Origin: Alphaproteobacteria bacterium
Lineage (GTDB): Bacteria; Pseudomonadota; Alphaproteobacteria; Rhizobiales; Aestuariivirgaceae
Assembly: GCA_020441605.1 (NCBI GenBank)
Contig: JAGRLX010000443.1
Coordinates: 1 to 8,133 of the forward strand
DNA length: 8,133 nucleotides
Direction: 5' to 3'
The position numbers were made by a program, and so were the translations under genes. Shown in pieces: positions 1 to 7,914 of this stretch. The stretch's first letter is position 1. Each line of letters begins with the position of its first letter. The notes under the pieces were generated by a model, which worked only from the letters and a program-made list of their open reading frames with translations, did no database searches and had not been told where the DNA came from.

Positions 1-87
1 TTGTCCGGCCTCAAATCGATCAACCAGGCGCTGACAAATGCACAGAATCGAAGTGATGCGGTGATGCGGCAGCACGGGCATTACTGA
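1..87 (+). CDS. Possible C-terminal tail of an upstream gene (partial)
   Basis: Frame 1 is open from the window edge to a TGA at 85-87, giving 28 residues that end in the helix-like stretch DAVMRQHGHY. The ending loosely resembles the last helix of FCD-domain GntR-type regulators, in which a final A-x-x-x-M-R-x-H pattern is common. This is a weak impression, because the spacing does not fit exactly and no other part of the protein is visible. If correct, a transcriptional regulator would lie directly upstream in the same orientation as the sugar operon, a common arrangement. Codon third positions are less GC-biased here than in the operon genes, so the stretch could also be non-coding or a remnant. 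Confidence 0.3.
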   Translation: MSGLKSINQALTNAQNRSDAVMRQHGHY

Positions 88-103
88 TGACTTTGCCATT
101 GAA

Positions 104-132
104 TTGAGTTGTGCTTGCAGATTGTCCAGAAT
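104..132 (+). promoter_or_regulatory. Weak candidate sigma-70-type promoter
   Basis: TTGAGT at 104-109 is followed after 17 bases by CAGAAT at 127-132. Each hexamer matches its consensus at four of six positions. The location, between the end of the upstream frame and the binding-protein gene, is suitable for the operon promoter, and it would give a leader of roughly 160 bases. Other hexamer pairs nearby are no better than this one, so it is only a candidate. Confidence 0.22.
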
Positions 133-178
133 GGATAGTTTTCTTTCATCCTGGATATCTTTGAGGGTTCTGCAGCTG

Positions 179-224
179 CTCCGTTTGCCCTAGCAAAACG
201 GCGTCGATCGCCGCATCTCCGTTT
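179..224 (+). promoter_or_regulatory. Leader repeat cluster: CCGTTT / AAACGG / CCGTTT
   Basis: The octamer CTCCGTTT occurs twice in direct orientation, at 179-186 and 217-224. An inverted copy of its core, AAACGG, lies between them at 196-201. In RNA, 181-188 can pair with 193-201: six pairs, one bulged A at 195, then two more pairs closing a four-base loop. The same AAACGG could instead pair with 219-224. A shorter CGGCG/CGCCG dyad (199-203 with 209-213) competes with both. The arrangement could be a DNA operator (dyad 181-201 centred at 191) or mutually exclusive leader hairpins. No regulator family can be assigned from the motif. The repeats are directly visible; a regulatory role is inferred. 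Confidence 0.35.
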
Positions 225-297
225 CAATGCTCCCGTGTTCCGGATGGAGCTTTCGGTTGCGCGGCGATCCAGAGTCGAGGAACTCAGGGAGGAAACG

Positions 298-1617
298 ATG
301 ACGTTGAAACTGTTCCGTGCGCTTCTCATGACCGGTGTTCTTGCCGCCGGTTGGACAAGCGCCGCCAAAGCGCAAGAATGCAAGCCGGAAGACAAGAAGA
401 TCCTGACCGTTTGGGACCAGTTCGAGTATTACGGCATGACAGCCTCAGGCCCCGCCGTCGAGAAGATCCATGAAGCGTTCCAGAAGGAACATCCGTGTGT
501 GGTGTTCTCGCGTTCGGTGTTTGGCGGCGGCTTCCCGATTCGCAACGCCGTTGAACTGGCGCTGACGTCAGGCGATGCCCCAGACGTGTTCTATTCTTGG
601 CCATCGGGCGCTGGCCTAACCGCCTATGCCAAGGCCGGTTACTTGGCTGACCTTTCGCCCTATGCTGCGAAATTCAAGTGGTCCGACCGGCTGCCCGATT
701 GGGCGATCGCCCGCAACACCTATCAGGGCAAGCAGTACGCCTACCCTTGGGAGCAGGACCTTGAATACGTTTACTACAACAAGGAAGCATTCAAGGAACT
801 CGGAATTGACGTGCCGAAGTCCTTCGACGACGTACTCGCTTGGTGCGACAAGGCCAGCGCTGCGGGCAAGATCCCCATCTCTCTCGGCAATGGCGATCTT
901 TGGCCCGCCGTCAACATGTGGACCGACGTGACCGCACTTCTTGGCGGCCGCCAAGTGGGTTTGAACCTGCTGCAGGACAAGCAGGACTGGAATTCCGCCG
1001 AACCGAAAGCCGCTCTCGAGGCCATCTTGAAGATGGTCGAGCATAAGTGCTTCAGCCCAGGCTACAATGGAACGTCCTACAACGACGCTCTGCTGCAGTT
1101 CTATTCCGGCCAGGCAACGGCCATCTGGACCGGAACTTGGGTGATCCAGGATGTTGTCCGCAACATGCCGGAGGACACGCTCGACATCTTCTATATGCCG
1201 CCCTTCGATGCCACCCATCCGCAGGCAACCCACATGTCGGAAGGTTCGGCCTGGTACGTCTGGTCGGGCTCCAAGGACAAGGATCTGGCCGCGGAATACA
1301 TCAACTTCATGTCCGACCCGCGCTGGCTGGAGACTTGGATCAAAGATGGTTACACCATTCCGATCCAGAAGAAGCCAATCGACTTCGCCCAGTATGGAAT
1401 TTCCGGCGTGATTTCGAAGGCCTTCAACACCGGCATGGCGATGGTTGACCGCAATGTGGATGCCTTTCACACCACCGCACCGCCGCGCGTGACCTTCGTC
1501 ATGTACCACGACATTCAGGGAGTGCTGACCGGCGACACCAAGCCCGAAGACTTCCTGAAGAAACTCGACGAGCAGATGGAAGTGGCCAAGCAGGCCGGCG
1601 AAGTCTGGGCTCCATAA
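298..1617 (+). CDS. Sugar ABC transporter, periplasmic substrate-binding protein (CUT1 type)
   Basis: This 439-residue protein is the likely periplasmic receptor that delivers a carbohydrate to the permease pair encoded downstream. The start at 298 is chosen because AGGGAGG at 286-292 lies five bases upstream and because it opens directly into a signal peptide: K4 and R7, a hydrophobic core to about residue 19, and an AKA cleavage site after A25, so the mature protein begins QECKP. An in-frame ATG at 235 would add 21 charged residues before the signal and is disfavoured. The segment YAYPW (147-151) followed by YVYYNKEAF-x-x-LGI (158-168) is the classic family 1 (MalE-like, SBP_bac_1) hinge region. 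The later SEGSAWYVW and AAEYINFMSDP stretches (about 314-342) also fit. The protein is rich in tryptophan and tyrosine, as expected for stacking on sugar rings. Four cysteines remain after processing (C28, C67, C183, C251). It is first in the operon and is followed by a strong hairpin. The ligand is unknown. Confidence 0.93.
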   Translation: MTLKLFRALLMTGVLAAGWTSAAKAQECKPEDKKILTVWDQFEYYGMTASGPAVEKIHEAFQKEHPCVVFSRSVFGGGFPIRNAVELALTSGDAPDVFYSWPSGAGLTAYAKAGYLADLSPYAAKFKWSDRLPDWAIARNTYQGKQYAYPWEQDLEYVYYNKEAFKELGIDVPKSFDDVLAWCDKASAAGKIPISLGNGDLWPAVNMWTDVTALLGGRQVGLNLLQDKQDWNSAEPKAALEAILKMVEHKCFSPGYNGTSYNDALLQFYSGQATAIWTGTWVIQDVVRNMPEDTLDIFYMPPFDATHPQATHMSEGSAWYVWSGSKDKDLAAEYINFMSDPRWLETWIKDGYTIPIQKKPIDFAQYGISGVISKAFNTGMAMVDRNVDAFHTTAPPRVTFVMYHDIQGVLTGDTKPEDFLKKLDEQMEVAKQAGEVWAP

Positions 1618-1627
1618 CAAGACGTCA

Positions 1628-1659
1628 GAACCGGCCCATGCGTGCGCATCGGCCGGTTC
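1628..1659 (+). promoter_or_regulatory. Intercistronic stem-loop after the binding-protein gene
   Basis: GAACCGGCC at 1628-1636 pairs perfectly with GGCCGGTTC at 1651-1659. A C:C mismatch follows, then four more pairs (ATGC with GCAT, 1638-1641 with 1646-1649) closing a four-base loop. No T-run follows (next bases ATATCCC), so it is not a typical intrinsic terminator. In comparable transport operons, hairpins after the binding-protein gene protect the 3' end of processed mRNA, or partly attenuate readthrough, so that the binding protein exceeds the membrane subunits. That role is inferred here. The hairpin lies wholly in the gap between stop 1617 and start 1696. Confidence 0.6.
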
Positions 1660-1695
1660 ATATCCCATTGCCTTGCGGCAGCGAGAATTGTTCCA

Positions 1696-2571
1696 ATGAT
1701 TGAGTCCCGCGGTAGAAAAAGTCCCTATCTGTTTCTGGCGCCCGCGATCGTCTATCTCGGGATTTGGATCTACTACCCGATCGCCAAGAACTTCTATCTG
1801 AGTTTCCTTGGCACCGAAGGCACTCAAGGGTCGGGCCTCCACTTCGTAGGTCTGCAGAATTACCGCCAACTCCTTAGTGATGAACTGTTCCACCGCGCAC
1901 TCCTTCATAACCTGGTGTGGGTCTTGCTCAGCATCCTCGTTCCGGTGGTCATAGGGCTCGTCCTGGCGGTTCTCCTGGTCCACAAGCGCACCCGCCTGTT
2001 CTACTCAGCCATTTTCTTTCTTCCCGTAACCGTGGCGCCCATCATGGCTGCCGTGGTGTGGGGCTGGATCTACAATCCGACTTTCGGCGCGCTCAATCAG
2101 ATGCTGACGCTGATCGGCCTTGGTTCCTTGGCGCAACCATGGCTCGGCGACGCGGCCACCGCCCTGGTCAGCGTCAACATGATCGGAAGCTGGGGTTACT
2201 ATGGCTTTTGCACCCTGATCTTCCTGGCGGGCCTGCAGAACATCGATCCGGAAATCTTCGAAGCGGCGCGCATCGACGGCGCCAATGCACTGCAACAGTT
2301 CCGTTCGATCACCCTGCCCTTGCTCAAGCCCACCCTGATCTTCGTCCTCGTCTACACCACGATCGGATCGATGAAGTTTTTCGACATCATCTACGTGGCG
2401 ACAAAGGGCGGGCCCGACAACTCAACGCAGATCGTAGCTGTCTACATGTTCGACCTCTTCATCCGCCGGGGAGACGTAAACTATGCCGCGGCCATGAGCG
2501 TGATCCTGACGGCAATCATTCTGGCGATGAGCCTTCTCGCTATCCGCAACATGACAAGAAAACCGTCATGA
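1696..2571 (+). CDS. Sugar ABC transporter permease 1 (MalF/UgpA-like)
   Basis: This 291-residue inner-membrane protein is one of the two channel subunits of the CUT1 importer. It has about six hydrophobic segments (roughly residues 11-31, 74-95, 103-125, 155-180, 213-235 and 264-285). The cytoplasmic EAA loop that docks on the ATPase is clear: EAARIDGANA at 189-198 continuing to LPLLKP at 207-212, with G195 at the conserved glycine. The ATG at 1696 is preferred because the protein then starts with a short charged tail before the first membrane segment, typical of the family. A GTG at 1642 in the same frame lies in the loop of the preceding hairpin and is unlikely. The ribosome binding site is weak (GCGAG at 1681-1685), consistent with lower expression than the binding protein. 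The last four bases (ATGA) overlap the start of permease 2, suggesting translational coupling. The length is typical of the MalF-like short form. Confidence 0.92.
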   Translation: MIESRGRKSPYLFLAPAIVYLGIWIYYPIAKNFYLSFLGTEGTQGSGLHFVGLQNYRQLLSDELFHRALLHNLVWVLLSILVPVVIGLVLAVLLVHKRTRLFYSAIFFLPVTVAPIMAAVVWGWIYNPTFGALNQMLTLIGLGSLAQPWLGDAATALVSVNMIGSWGYYGFCTLIFLAGLQNIDPEIFEAARIDGANALQQFRSITLPLLKPTLIFVLVYTTIGSMKFFDIIYVATKGGPDNSTQIVAVYMFDLFIRRGDVNYAAAMSVILTAIILAMSLLAIRNMTRKPS

Positions 2572-3409
2572 GTTTGGCGTTGCGAAGACAACTCACTCGC
2601 TCGGGCGCAGGCGTCGCATCGAGCGGAATTCTCGTCATATTTGTGCTGATATCACTGTTTCCCGTCTATCTGATGTTCATTACCTCACTAAAGTCGCAGG
2701 CTGAGCTCATCAGCAATGTCTTCGACCTTCCGCACAGCCCCAAGTGGGGCAATTACCATCTCGTGTTGATCCAGCGCGGCTACTACAGAGCCGTGATCAA
2801 CAGCCTTATTTTTGCCGGCTCGGTGACGGTGCTTACCGTTCTCCTTTCGGTTCTTGCGGCTTTCGCCTTTGCGGTTTTCGACTTCGCGGGCAAGCGCGTG
2901 CTTTTCGTGCTGGTACTCGTCGGTCTGATGGTCTCCGAAGTCTCGATCCTCATCCCCATTTACAACCTGCTGAAGTCGATGAACCTGCTGAACACCTATG
3001 TTGGGATGATACTTCCGCAGATTGCCCTCGGCCTGTCATTCGGGATCTTCCTGATGACGACATTCTTCCGCGAAGTGCCGCGCGAGCTCATCGACGCCGC
3101 GCGCCTCGATGGCTGCACCGACTGGCAGCTCCTGACGAAGATCATGATTCCCGTCGGGCTGCCGGGCATCAATGCACTGGCAGTGATCGAATTTCTTTGG
3201 GCATGGAACAGCTTCTTTCTCCCTCTGGTGATCGCCACCAAACAGGAGCTGATGCCCCTCAGTGTTTCTGTCATCGACTTCATGGGACGCTTCACGTTCA
3301 ACTATGAACTTGTCGCCACAACATGCGTCATCATGTTCGTACCAATTCTCATCCTCTATATTTTCACGCAACGCAGCTTCCGCCGCGGTGTGACCATGGG
3401 AGCCGTAAA

Positions 3410-3413
<4 letters not shown>
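2568..3413 (+). CDS. Sugar ABC transporter permease 2 (MalG/UgpE-like)
   Basis: This 281-residue protein is the second channel subunit, expected to form a heterodimer with permease 1. It has about six membrane segments, the first at about residues 20-40 ending in FPVYLMFITSLK, a typical start for MalG-type subunits. The EAA loop reads DAARLDGCTDW at 176-186, continuing to IPVGLPG at 194-200, with G182 conserved. The C-terminus, FTQRSFRRGVTMGAVK, matches the usual MalG-type ending, which reads Q-R-x-F-x-x-G-x-x-x-G-A-V-K. The start ATG overlaps the stop of permease 1 in the tetramer ATGA, and its own stop overlaps the start of the ATPase in the same way, so the three membrane-complex genes are probably translated in a coupled fashion. 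An upstream extension of this frame through the permease 1 gene is a shadow and is not used. Confidence 0.93.
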
Positions 3414-4522
<1,109 letters not shown>

Positions 4523-4587
4523 CAGGGTGGTAAAGGCAGCACACGTGACTGGAGCGAGAGTCAATGAGAAGATTTGAGGATTGTTCA

Positions 4588-6015
4588 ATGCGTCACCGCA
4601 TCGCCGTTGATGTCATCGACCCTCTCGGACTCGGGAGGCGTGCCGAACCAGTCGAATTCAGTCTCAACTTCGTGGTCTACCAGCCTGACCCCAATGGAAT
4701 TGCCGTCATCGATGAGGCCGGTGTGCGCATCTCAAGCCAGATCGTCGCAGCCAGCGAAAATTCGGCCGGACGACTCGTTTTCGCAACTCTTTGCTTCATT
4801 GCGGAGATGCCCACCGGGGTCACAAGAAAGCGCTACCATGTGTACCTGGGCGACGAGCCTGCTACGGCGCCGGAAGACGGCGGCGGAATCGTGCGGCTCA
4901 AGACGGAGCTTTCTGATGGCTACAGGCGTCTTGATACCGGGGCTTACATACTCGAACTCTGCAGCGGCACGGCAAAAGGCGACGGCGGAAGCAAGTGGGG
5001 AATCCGGCATTTCGAGCATAAGGACCAGCGCATCAACCTTATCTCAGGGAACAAGAACGCATTTGGCGGTGTCTACGGTCCGTTTTTCACGCCGGAGAAC
5101 GGTTTGGTCAATCCGCCCGCCCATGCGCTCGCCGAGATCGAACCGGTCACTGAAGGACCGGTCAAATGCCAATACCGCATGCGCGTGAAGGTACCGAACG
5201 GGTTGAGACCCGAGCTCAAGGACAAGACGATCGAGGTGTGGTGGAGCTTCTACCATCGTTCGCACTGGTTCGTGCGTACGTATATGGTCGATGACTACGA
5301 ATCGACAGTCGATGGCAGGCCGGTCAAAAACCGCATCACCGTCGGCGATGAAATCGAAAGCGGCAAGAAGAACCTGCTTCTATCCACCTATCGTCACCAT
5401 GATGGCACTGGCTACCGCGCCGGCGATCTCTATGCGGAAATTCTGCTCGAGAGATTGAAGGACCTCCGGTCGCGCAATCCTGCCGCGGTCAATGCCGCTA
5501 TGGCGAAGCTGGGAATTGACCCAAAGGAGGATCCGGCAAGCTGGCATTGGGACAACTACTGGCGAATGTTCTGTGTGATTGAGGGTGCGCTGGAAGGGCC
5601 GGTTCTCGAAGAGGAAGTTGACCGCATCTGGCGTTCCGCCAACCAGATCGTCTGGTCGGACAAGAACCACAATTTGATGAAATTCACCGACGATGCCGTC
5701 GATGTGAATCGCGAGCCGCAACAGACCATCTTTCCTCTCAATGCGCAAAAAACCTGCGAGTACAGCCCACTAACCGGATTTTCCTTCGTGCGTTATCTGA
5801 ACAGACCGGTACCTCGCATGCAGATCGTGCAGCGCTACGACAGCGGGTGGGTGAACTGGGGCACCAACGGCGAGAACGAATATCCCGAGCTGCCATCCGG
5901 CTCGACGATCTGGTCGGCCTATGGCCAGTTTCCGAACTGGCGCGCCGAGGCGGATTGCATGGAGCAACCCTTGGCGGTTGCCGTCGGCGGCATCGAAAAA
6001 ATGTATTCACTCTAG
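4588..6015 (+). CDS. Uncharacterised protein in a sugar operon, possibly carbohydrate-active
   Basis: I do not recognise the family of this 475-residue protein. There is no signal peptide and no membrane segment, so it should be cytoplasmic. Residues about 1-90 look like a beta-sandwich: a D-P-L-x-x-x-R-x-x-x-x-V-E-F pattern, then V-I-D-E-A-G-V-R-I-x-S-Q, ending RYHVYLGD. This loosely recalls the N-P-L-x-x-x-R beta domains found in some glycosidases such as the GH38 C-terminal region; that resemblance is a tentative impression. The centre and C-terminus are rich in W, Y, H and D clusters, such as VWWSFYHRSHWFVR (217-230), YRHHDGTGY (268-276) and SWHWDNYW (318-325), suggestive of a carbohydrate-binding or catalytic cleft. 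I chose ATG 4588 because GAGGA at 4576-4580 is seven bases upstream. An ATG at 4564, also with a purine-rich upstream (GGAG at 4551-4554), would add eight residues. Its place between the transporter and the epimerase suggests that it acts on the imported sugar. Neighbour-like codon use and an intact frame argue that it is functional. Confidence 0.85.
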   Translation: MRHRIAVDVIDPLGLGRRAEPVEFSLNFVVYQPDPNGIAVIDEAGVRISSQIVAASENSAGRLVFATLCFIAEMPTGVTRKRYHVYLGDEPATAPEDGGGIVRLKTELSDGYRRLDTGAYILELCSGTAKGDGGSKWGIRHFEHKDQRINLISGNKNAFGGVYGPFFTPENGLVNPPAHALAEIEPVTEGPVKCQYRMRVKVPNGLRPELKDKTIEVWWSFYHRSHWFVRTYMVDDYESTVDGRPVKNRITVGDEIESGKKNLLLSTYRHHDGTGYRAGDLYAEILLERLKDLRSRNPAAVNAAMAKLGIDPKEDPASWHWDNYWRMFCVIEGALEGPVLEEEVDRIWRSANQIVWSDKNHNLMKFTDDAVDVNREPQQTIFPLNAQKTCEYSPLTGFSFVRYLNRPVPRMQIVQRYDSGWVNWGTNGENEYPELPSGSTIWSAYGQFPNWRAEADCMEQPLAVAVGGIEKMYSL

Positions 6016-6030
6016 TTTGCGAGAACAGTC

Positions 6031-6858
6031 ATGAAACTCTCCTTCAACACCTGGGTCTATTCGAGCTTTCCGGTATGGGTTCCGTCCTACCCCCTCGACG
6101 AAACCATCAAGCGCATTGCCCGGATCGGATACGATGGTGTCGAGATCGGCGCCGCCAGCCCGCATGCCTATCCTGATTATGTAGGCAAGAACCGGCGCCG
6201 CGAGATCAGGAGCATGCTTGAATCAAGCGGCATTGCCTTGTCCAGCATGTTGCCCGCGCCGGGCGGCGGGCCGGGTTTCAACGCAGCTTCTCCCCTGCCT
6301 GAGGAACGCGCCAATACCATCGATCAATACATCAAGGTTGCGCAGCTCTGCTCGGATCTGGGTGGCAGCAGAATCCTGTATGTCGCCGGCTGGCAAGTTT
6401 TTGGAACGGCCATTGAACAGGCCTGGGACTGGAGCCGGGATGCGCTGAGTGTCATCGCCGAGGCAGCGACCGATATGGGCGTCACTGTAGTCGTCGAGCC
6501 CACCTCGGCTGACAGCAACTTGGTGGAAAGTTGCGACGGCGCCATTCGTATGATGCGTGAATGCGGCCGCAGGAATGTGAAGGTTATGTTTGATACCTAT
6601 CATGCGCTTTATCGCAACGAAGTCCCCACTGACTATGTGTATCGGATGGGCAAGGACCTCGATCATGTGCATTTGGCGGATGCTGGCCGCGCCGCTCCCG
6701 GAGACGGGCGCGTGGATTACCAGGCACTTGTCGCGTCTCTAGTCGACGTGGGCTTCGATGGTTATCTCACGATGGAAATCGGCTTCGACCGGCGTGCGGT
6801 CGAGCCGGATATGATTGCGCGTAGGGCGTTCGAGTACATGAAACCGTTGGTTCGCTAA
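6031..6858 (+). CDS. TIM-barrel sugar isomerase/epimerase (AP endonuclease 2 fold; ketose 3-epimerase-like)
   Basis: This 275-residue cytoplasmic protein belongs to the xylose-isomerase-like TIM-barrel family, which includes D-tagatose/D-psicose 3-epimerases, IolI and hydroxypyruvate isomerase. It starts MKLSFNTWVY and continues with RIGYDGVEIG (31-40), the typical first strands. The metal ligands appear as E156 (VVVEPTS), D188 (FDTYH), H214 (HVHLAD) and E249 (TMEIG). H191 and R220 fall where ketose 3-epimerases have their substrate-binding histidine and arginine. The spacing (E156-D188-H214-E249) closely follows the E152-D185-H211-E246 set known from the Pseudomonas cichorii enzyme. The PGDGRVDY segment (223-230) after the arginine is also typical. 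The likely chemistry is epimerisation or isomerisation of a keto sugar with a divalent metal; the exact substrate is not readable from sequence. GAGAA at 6021-6025 provides a ribosome binding site, and the gap to the upstream gene is only 15 bases. Confidence 0.88.
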   Translation: MKLSFNTWVYSSFPVWVPSYPLDETIKRIARIGYDGVEIGAASPHAYPDYVGKNRRREIRSMLESSGIALSSMLPAPGGGPGFNAASPLPEERANTIDQYIKVAQLCSDLGGSRILYVAGWQVFGTAIEQAWDWSRDALSVIAEAATDMGVTVVVEPTSADSNLVESCDGAIRMMRECGRRNVKVMFDTYHALYRNEVPTDYVYRMGKDLDHVHLADAGRAAPGDGRVDYQALVASLVDVGFDGYLTMEIGFDRRAVEPDMIARRAFEYMKPLVR

Positions 6859-6888
6859 CCAAGGTCAGATGCTAATGGAGGCCGCTTC

Positions 6889-7914
6889 ATGAAAGCCGTG
6901 TTCTTGCCTGGAAACAAACAGGTGATCGTCCGCGACGTACCTGTTCCCGAACCTGGCGACGATGAAGTTCTTATCCAGGTGAAGGCATCCTGCATTTGTC
7001 GAAGCGACTTGAGTCTGTACTATGGCAACGCCGTTGTGGGCGGAGCGGCCGCCGGAAAATGCATCACTGGCCACGAGCCGGCAGGCGTAATCACCAAGAT
7101 CGGCAGCGGCGTGAAGTCGTTCAAGCCCGGCGACCGGGTTGCGGCCTATCTCGCCATTGGATGCGGAGTCTGCTCTTTCTGCAGAATGGGAAACTATCAT
7201 CTTTGCGCGAACTGGACTTGTCTTGGCTTTACAGCGCACGGCGGTAATGCCGAATTCATGACGCTCCCCGAGCGGAACTGCTTGCGTATTTCCGACTCGA
7301 TGTCGTTTGTAGCCGCGGCCGTTTCGACGGATGCATTCGGTACCCTCTACAGCGCGGCGAAGAAGCTCATGATATCAGGCTCAAGCACCGTGGGTATTTG
7401 GGGTTTGGGGCCCATGGGAACCAGCGGCGTGCTAGTTGCGAAGGCGCTTGGCGCCCGGGTGGTCGCGCTTGATCTCATCGCCGCGCGGCGAAGTTTCGCG
7501 CAGGGCCTCGGCGCTGATCTGGTTCTTGACCCTTCCGATCCGGATACAACAGGAGCGATTGCCGAGTTTACCGGAGGTTCAGGCCTCAGCGCAGCCATTG
7601 ATTGTTCCGGCAATCAGACCGCCCAGAATATGGCTCTGGACTCTACAATGCCTCTCGGCCGTGTCGCATTCGTGGGAGAAGCCCGCGAAACAACCATTAA
7701 GCCAAGTGACCAGCTTATTCGCAAACAATTGATGCTCATGGGTTCCTGGTACTTCGCTATCCACGAATACGATGAGATTGCGCGTCTGATCGAAGCAAAG
7801 AAGATCGACCTTGAGCGGCTTGCAACACACCGTTTCGCTCTCGACGACGCCGAGACGGCATTTCGGCTGTTCGACGAGCGGAAAACAGAGAAAGCCGTAT
7901 TCACGATGAGCTGA
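6889..7914 (+). CDS. Zinc-dependent medium-chain alcohol/polyol dehydrogenase
   Basis: This 341-residue cytoplasmic enzyme of the MDR superfamily should oxidise an alcohol group of a sugar or polyol, or reduce the corresponding keto group. Catalytic zinc ligands are C37, H62 with E63 (GHEPAG) and probably D148 (STDAFGTL), the set seen in the bacterial TbADH-like branch. The structural zinc site is complete: C92, C95, C98 and C106. The Rossmann motif is GLGPMG (172-177), and the second strand ends in D195 (VVALD), which favours NAD over NADP. The start at 6889 has GGAGG at 6877-6881 seven bases upstream. It is the last clear gene of the operon, 30 bases after the epimerase stop. Together with the epimerase it suggests oxidation and epimerisation of the imported carbohydrate. 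Threonine, sorbitol and general alcohol dehydrogenases share these motifs, so the substrate is open. Confidence 0.92.
   Translation: MKAVFLPGNKQVIVRDVPVPEPGDDEVLIQVKASCICRSDLSLYYGNAVVGGAAAGKCITGHEPAGVITKIGSGVKSFKPGDRVAAYLAIGCGVCSFCRMGNYHLCANWTCLGFTAHGGNAEFMTLPERNCLRISDSMSFVAAAVSTDAFGTLYSAAKKLMISGSSTVGIWGLGPMGTSGVLVAKALGARVVALDLIAARRSFAQGLGADLVLDPSDPDTTGAIAEFTGGSGLSAAIDCSGNQTAQNMALDSTMPLGRVAFVGEARETTIKPSDQLIRKQLMLMGSWYFAIHEYDEIARLIEAKKIDLERLATHRFALDDAETAFRLFDERKTEKAVFTMS

Noticed and set aside
1628..1659. Intrinsic terminator after the binding-protein gene
   Set aside because: The stem is strong but no T-run follows, and the permease genes downstream need transcription from the same promoter. 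A stabiliser/attenuator role is more likely.
1642..1695. GTG start for permease 1 giving 18 extra residues
   Set aside because: The codon sits in the loop of a strong hairpin with no ribosome binding site, and the added residues do not look like a permease N-terminus.
616..1983. 455-residue open frame on the minus strand opposite the binding-protein gene
   Set aside because: It is antisense to the binding protein and the permease 1 start, has low-complexity shadow-like composition, and shows no recognisable domain. GC-biased third codon positions commonly leave the opposite strand open.
1917..2567. Upstream extension of the permease 2 frame through permease 1
   Set aside because: The translated extension is arginine/histidine/proline-rich with no membrane segments and lies inside permease 1. 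The ATGA overlap at 2568 gives the natural start.
4542..4547. CACGTG palindrome between the ATPase and the 475-residue protein
   Set aside because: A six-base palindrome is expected by chance in GC-rich DNA, and the flanks do not extend it.
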